A program made the translations under genes and the position numbers. From contig DATDPK010000067.1 in the NCBI GenBank assembly GCA_035292785.1, positions 1-6,206 on the forward strand: DNA of 6,206 bases, written 5' to 3'. This stretch comes from CABMGU01 sp035292785. GTDB taxonomy: Archaea > Nanobdellota > Nanobdellia > Woesearchaeales > ARS49. Below, piece after piece: positions 4,332-6,206 of this stretch (positions are counted from its first letter, which is position 1; each line of letters begins with the position of its first letter). Below the pieces are notes generated by a model, which did not search any database, was not told the origin of the DNA, and saw only the letters and a list, made by a program, of their open reading frames with translations.

Positions 4332-4838
4332 TTAAGAACCAGATTTTTGCATGTTTACAAGTGCTTCTAAGTCTTCTTCTCTTACTGGAATTATTTTTTG
4401 TACAGAAATCCTTGCTACCATTGTTGGCCTTTCTATTTCCCAGTGATATTTTCCTGCAACATTTACCAGTGATGGCTTTAGAATATATTGGAAATAACCT
4501 ATTTCGGCAAGTTTTCCGAAACTATCGCCCAGCTGTACAAAACTGTTAAGGAACTGGAGTGATATTTTAAACTCAGAAGCTATTGCTTCCCTTTCTTCCT
4601 CTGTTACTGGTGTGATTCGTGTTCCTGCTATTGGAACAACAAAATCATCCTGAAAAATAACTCCTTTTGAAGGCTCGTATCTTGGCACCTTGTCAAGAAC
4701 ATATACTCCATTGGCCAGGTCTACCTCTCTTAGATTTCCGCACCAATGGCCTTCGTTGCTGCTTATTGTAACTAGTCTTCCTTCAAATCTTGTGTATTGT
4801 TCGCTTGGGCTTTTCATATGTTCGCCTGGGCTTGTCAT
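4332..4838 (-). CDS. Unrecognised 168-aa protein with a possible Sm-like N-terminal half
   Basis: There is no confident family match. Residues 18-76 run FEGRLVTISS, then HWCGNLREVDLANGVYVLD, then VIFQDDFVVPIAGTRI. This order of strands resembles the Sm/LSm fold (a strand, a xGxLxxVD strand, then a VIxxDxxVxI Sm2-like strand), so an RNA-binding role is possible but unproven. The C-terminal half ends with QKIIPVREEDLEAL (147-160), which parallels TRITPVTEEEREAI (73-86) at the end of the first half and hints at an internal duplication. The start is ambiguous: the first 21 bp, including ATG, are tandemly repeated, giving Met at residues 1 and 8. The TATA element ends 22 nt before the first ATG, favouring 4838 with a leaderless transcript. 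The gene is divergent from srp54 with a separate promoter. Confidence 0.75.
   Translation of the reverse strand: MTSPGEHMKSPSEQYTRFEGRLVTISSNEGHWCGNLREVDLANGVYVLDKVPRYEPSKGVIFQDDFVVPIAGTRITPVTEEEREAIASEFKISLQFLNSFVQLGDSFGKLAEIGYFQYILKPSLVNVAGKYHWEIERPTMVARISVQKIIPVREEDLEALVNMQKSGS
4797..4838 (-). repeat. 21-bp tandem duplication containing the start codon
   Basis: Two adjacent 21-bp units (4838-4818 and 4817-4797) agree at 18 of 21 bases and encode MTSPGEH and MKSPSEQ. The duplication is in frame and includes the ATG, so either copy could initiate translation. Confidence 0.85.
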
Positions 4839-4860
4839 AAGTACTGCATTTCTGTTTTGC

Positions 4861-4870
4861 CTTTTTAAAT
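4861..4870 (-). promoter_or_regulatory. TATA box of the 168-aa gene
   Basis: ATTTAAAAAG on the minus strand ends 22 nt before the ATG at 4838, with purine-rich GGAAAG upstream as a BRE candidate. It lies 43 nt before the second ATG at 4817, so it supports the first start. Confidence 0.75.
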
Positions 4871-4920
4871 CTTTCCATTTGTAACCACTTAAAAGTAATG
4901 AACTAAATCAGCGCAATAAC

Positions 4921-4930
4921 CTTTATATAT
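4921..4930 (+). promoter_or_regulatory. TATA box of srp54
   Basis: CTTTATATAT, preceded by A-rich CAATAAC, ends 21 nt before the ATG at 4952. This predicts transcription from the start codon. The divergent promoter at 4861-4870 is about 50 bp away, so the two transcription units have separate TATA elements. Confidence 0.8.
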
Positions 4931-4951
4931 CCTCTCTATTGAATGTAATGT

Positions 4952-6206
4952 ATGGTTTTGGAGAAGCTTTCTGAGGGCTTGAGGAATACTTTGCAGAAGA
5001 TTGCAAAGTCGATGTTTGTAGATGAAAAACTCATCAACGAACTGGTTAAGGACATCCAGAGAGCATTGTTGCAGGCTGACGTTAACGTAAAGCTTGTTTT
5101 TGATTTGACTCAGAAAATCAAGGACAGGATTACTAAAGAGGAAACTCCTGGTGCATTGACAAAGAAAGAGCATTTAATCAATATAGTCTACGAGGAATTA
5201 ACCAGGTTTTTGGGCGGTGAGAAGTCTGAGTTAAAGCTTGGTGACAAGACTCCTAACAAGATTATGCTTGTTGGCTTGTTCGGCAGTGGAAAAACTACCA
5301 CTTCAGGCAAGCTTGCAAAGTTCTTTATGAAGCGTGGCAAGAAAGTTGCCCTGATTGGCCTTGACGTTCATCGTCCTGCTGCCATGGAACAGCTCGCCCA
5401 AGTTGGAAAGCAGATTAACGTCCCTGTTTTCATCTTGAAAGGTGAAAAAGACCCAATTAAGATTTACAAGAATTTTGAGCCTGAGTTCAAGAAGTTTGAC
5501 CTGTTAATCATAGACACTGCAGGTCGTGACGCATTATCCCAAGACCTTATTGAAGAATTAAAGAGCGTTCACCAGCTTGCAGAGCCTGATGAATCTTTGT
5601 TAGTTATTTCTGCTGATATTGGCCAAGCCGCCCAAACTCAGGCTAAAGCTTTCCACGAGGCAGGCGCAATTACCGGTGTTATTGTTACAAAAATGGACGG
5701 CACTGCAAAAGGCGGCGGTGCTTTGAGTGCTTGTGCAGTTACTGGTGCACCCATAAAATTCATTGGTGTCGGCGAGAAGGTTGATGATTTTGAGCAGTTT
5801 AATCCTAAGGGTTTTGTTGGAAGGCTTTTGGGTATGGGTGACATTGAGGCTTTGCTGGAGAAAGCCAAGGAAGCTATTACAGAGGAAGAAGCGAAAGATA
5901 TTGAGAAAAAGCTTCTCAAGGGAGAATTCAATCTTATTGACCTTTACAATCAGATGGAAGCTATGTCAAAGATGGGGCCGTTGGGAAAAGTTCTTGAGAT
6001 GATTCCTGGTCTTGGCCAGATTTCGTTGCCAAAGGAGGCTTTGCAAGTGCAGGAAGGCAAGTTAAAGAAATGGCGGCACGCAATGAACTCTATGACCAAA
6101 GCAGAATTGGAAGATCCTGAAATTATTGATGCTCAAAGAATAGAAAGAATCAGCAAGGGCAGTGGCGTTTCAACCAGCGATATTCGTGATATGATTAAGC
6201 AGTACA
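4952..6206 (+). CDS. srp54: Signal recognition particle 54 kDa GTPase (SRP54/Ffh), 3' end cut off
   Basis: The frame encodes 418 residues and is still open at the window edge; archaeal SRP54 is usually about 430-450 aa, so only the tail is missing. SRP54 binds signal sequences on ribosomes with 7S RNA and docks to FtsY for membrane targeting. The N domain (about 1-95) has the ALLQADVNVKLV motif. The G domain follows: P-loop GLFGSGKTTTSGKLA at 108-122, DVHRPAA at 138-144, DTAGR at 188-192, TKMDG at 246-250 and GVGEK at 272-276. The M domain begins near 325 with LIDLYNQMEAMSKMGPLGKV and has the RNA-binding RIERISKGSG motif at 396-405. The P-loop has Phe where Gln is typical (GLQGSGK), and DVHRP has His for the usual Tyr. 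The start follows an in-frame TAA two codons upstream, so no earlier start is possible. Confidence 0.98.
   Translation, partial: MVLEKLSEGLRNTLQKIAKSMFVDEKLINELVKDIQRALLQADVNVKLVFDLTQKIKDRITKEETPGALTKKEHLINIVYEELTRFLGGEKSELKLGDKTPNKIMLVGLFGSGKTTTSGKLAKFFMKRGKKVALIGLDVHRPAAMEQLAQVGKQINVPVFILKGEKDPIKIYKNFEPEFKKFDLLIIDTAGRDALSQDLIEELKSVHQLAEPDESLLVISADIGQAAQTQAKAFHEAGAITGVIVTKMDGTAKGGGALSACAVTGAPIKFIGVGEKVDDFEQFNPKGFVGRLLGMGDIEALLEKAKEAITEEEAKDIEKKLLKGEFNLIDLYNQMEAMSKMGPLGKVLEMIPGLGQISLPKEALQVQEGKLKKWRHAMNSMTKAELEDPEIIDAQRIERISKGSGVSTSDIRDMIKQY

Noticed and set aside
5638..5931. 97-aa open frame on the minus strand
   Set aside because: It lies entirely within the conserved GTPase domain of srp54 and is a shadow of that gene.
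1..6206. CRISPR array, toxin-antitoxin pair or other defence system
   Set aside because: There are no regularly spaced repeats and no genes with defence-related motifs; the unrecognised proteins give no positive sign of such a role.

Overview
The window looks like chromosomal DNA from an archaeon. The evidence is an archaeal-type SRP54 gene, a tRNA-Pro gene whose anticodon loop carries a 14-nt intron in a bulge-helix-bulge fold with no encoded CCA tail, and five protein genes preceded by a TATA element of the CTTTAWA type ending 21-22 nt before the start codon. That spacing predicts leaderless transcripts. The compact, AT-rich layout, small unrecognised proteins and a DUF1385 protein would suit a DPANN-type lineage (Woesearchaeota or Pacearchaeota style), but this assignment is inference.

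Layout. At 1-1294 (+) is a tightly overlapping operon: the 3' end of an MBL-fold hydrolase gene, a DUF1385 (YqhQ-like) membrane protein, and a 52-aa two-helix membrane protein. The last two start codons each overlap the preceding stop as ATGA. At 1295-1486 is a convergent intergenic region with an unusually GC-rich, hairpin-forming block and a hairpin with a T-run. At 1487-2194 (-) is a stand-alone sugar-phosphate nucleotidyltransferase. At 2252-2680 (-) is an unrecognised membrane-anchored protein. At 2827-2911 (-) is tRNA-Pro(GGG), followed by a GC-rich trailer and a partial copy of the tRNA 3' end. At 2968-3591 (+) is a predicted exported coiled-coil protein with a transmembrane segment and a cytoplasmic helical tail. 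At 3656-4327 (+) is an unrecognised 223-aa protein, tail-to-tail with a 168-aa protein (4332-4838, -) whose N-terminal half resembles an Sm-like fold. At 4952-6206 (+) is srp54, cut by the window end.

How the genes relate. Only the 1-1294 cluster is clearly an operon. The others appear to have individual promoters, and the tRNA and the 2968 gene probably share one symmetric TATA element. No CRISPR array, insertion sequence, rRNA or defence system is visible. The less ordinary points are the intron-bearing tRNA with its shared promoter, the duplicated tRNA 3' end, the 21-bp tandem duplication that includes the start codon of the 168-aa gene, and the structured GC-rich block at 1298-1377.
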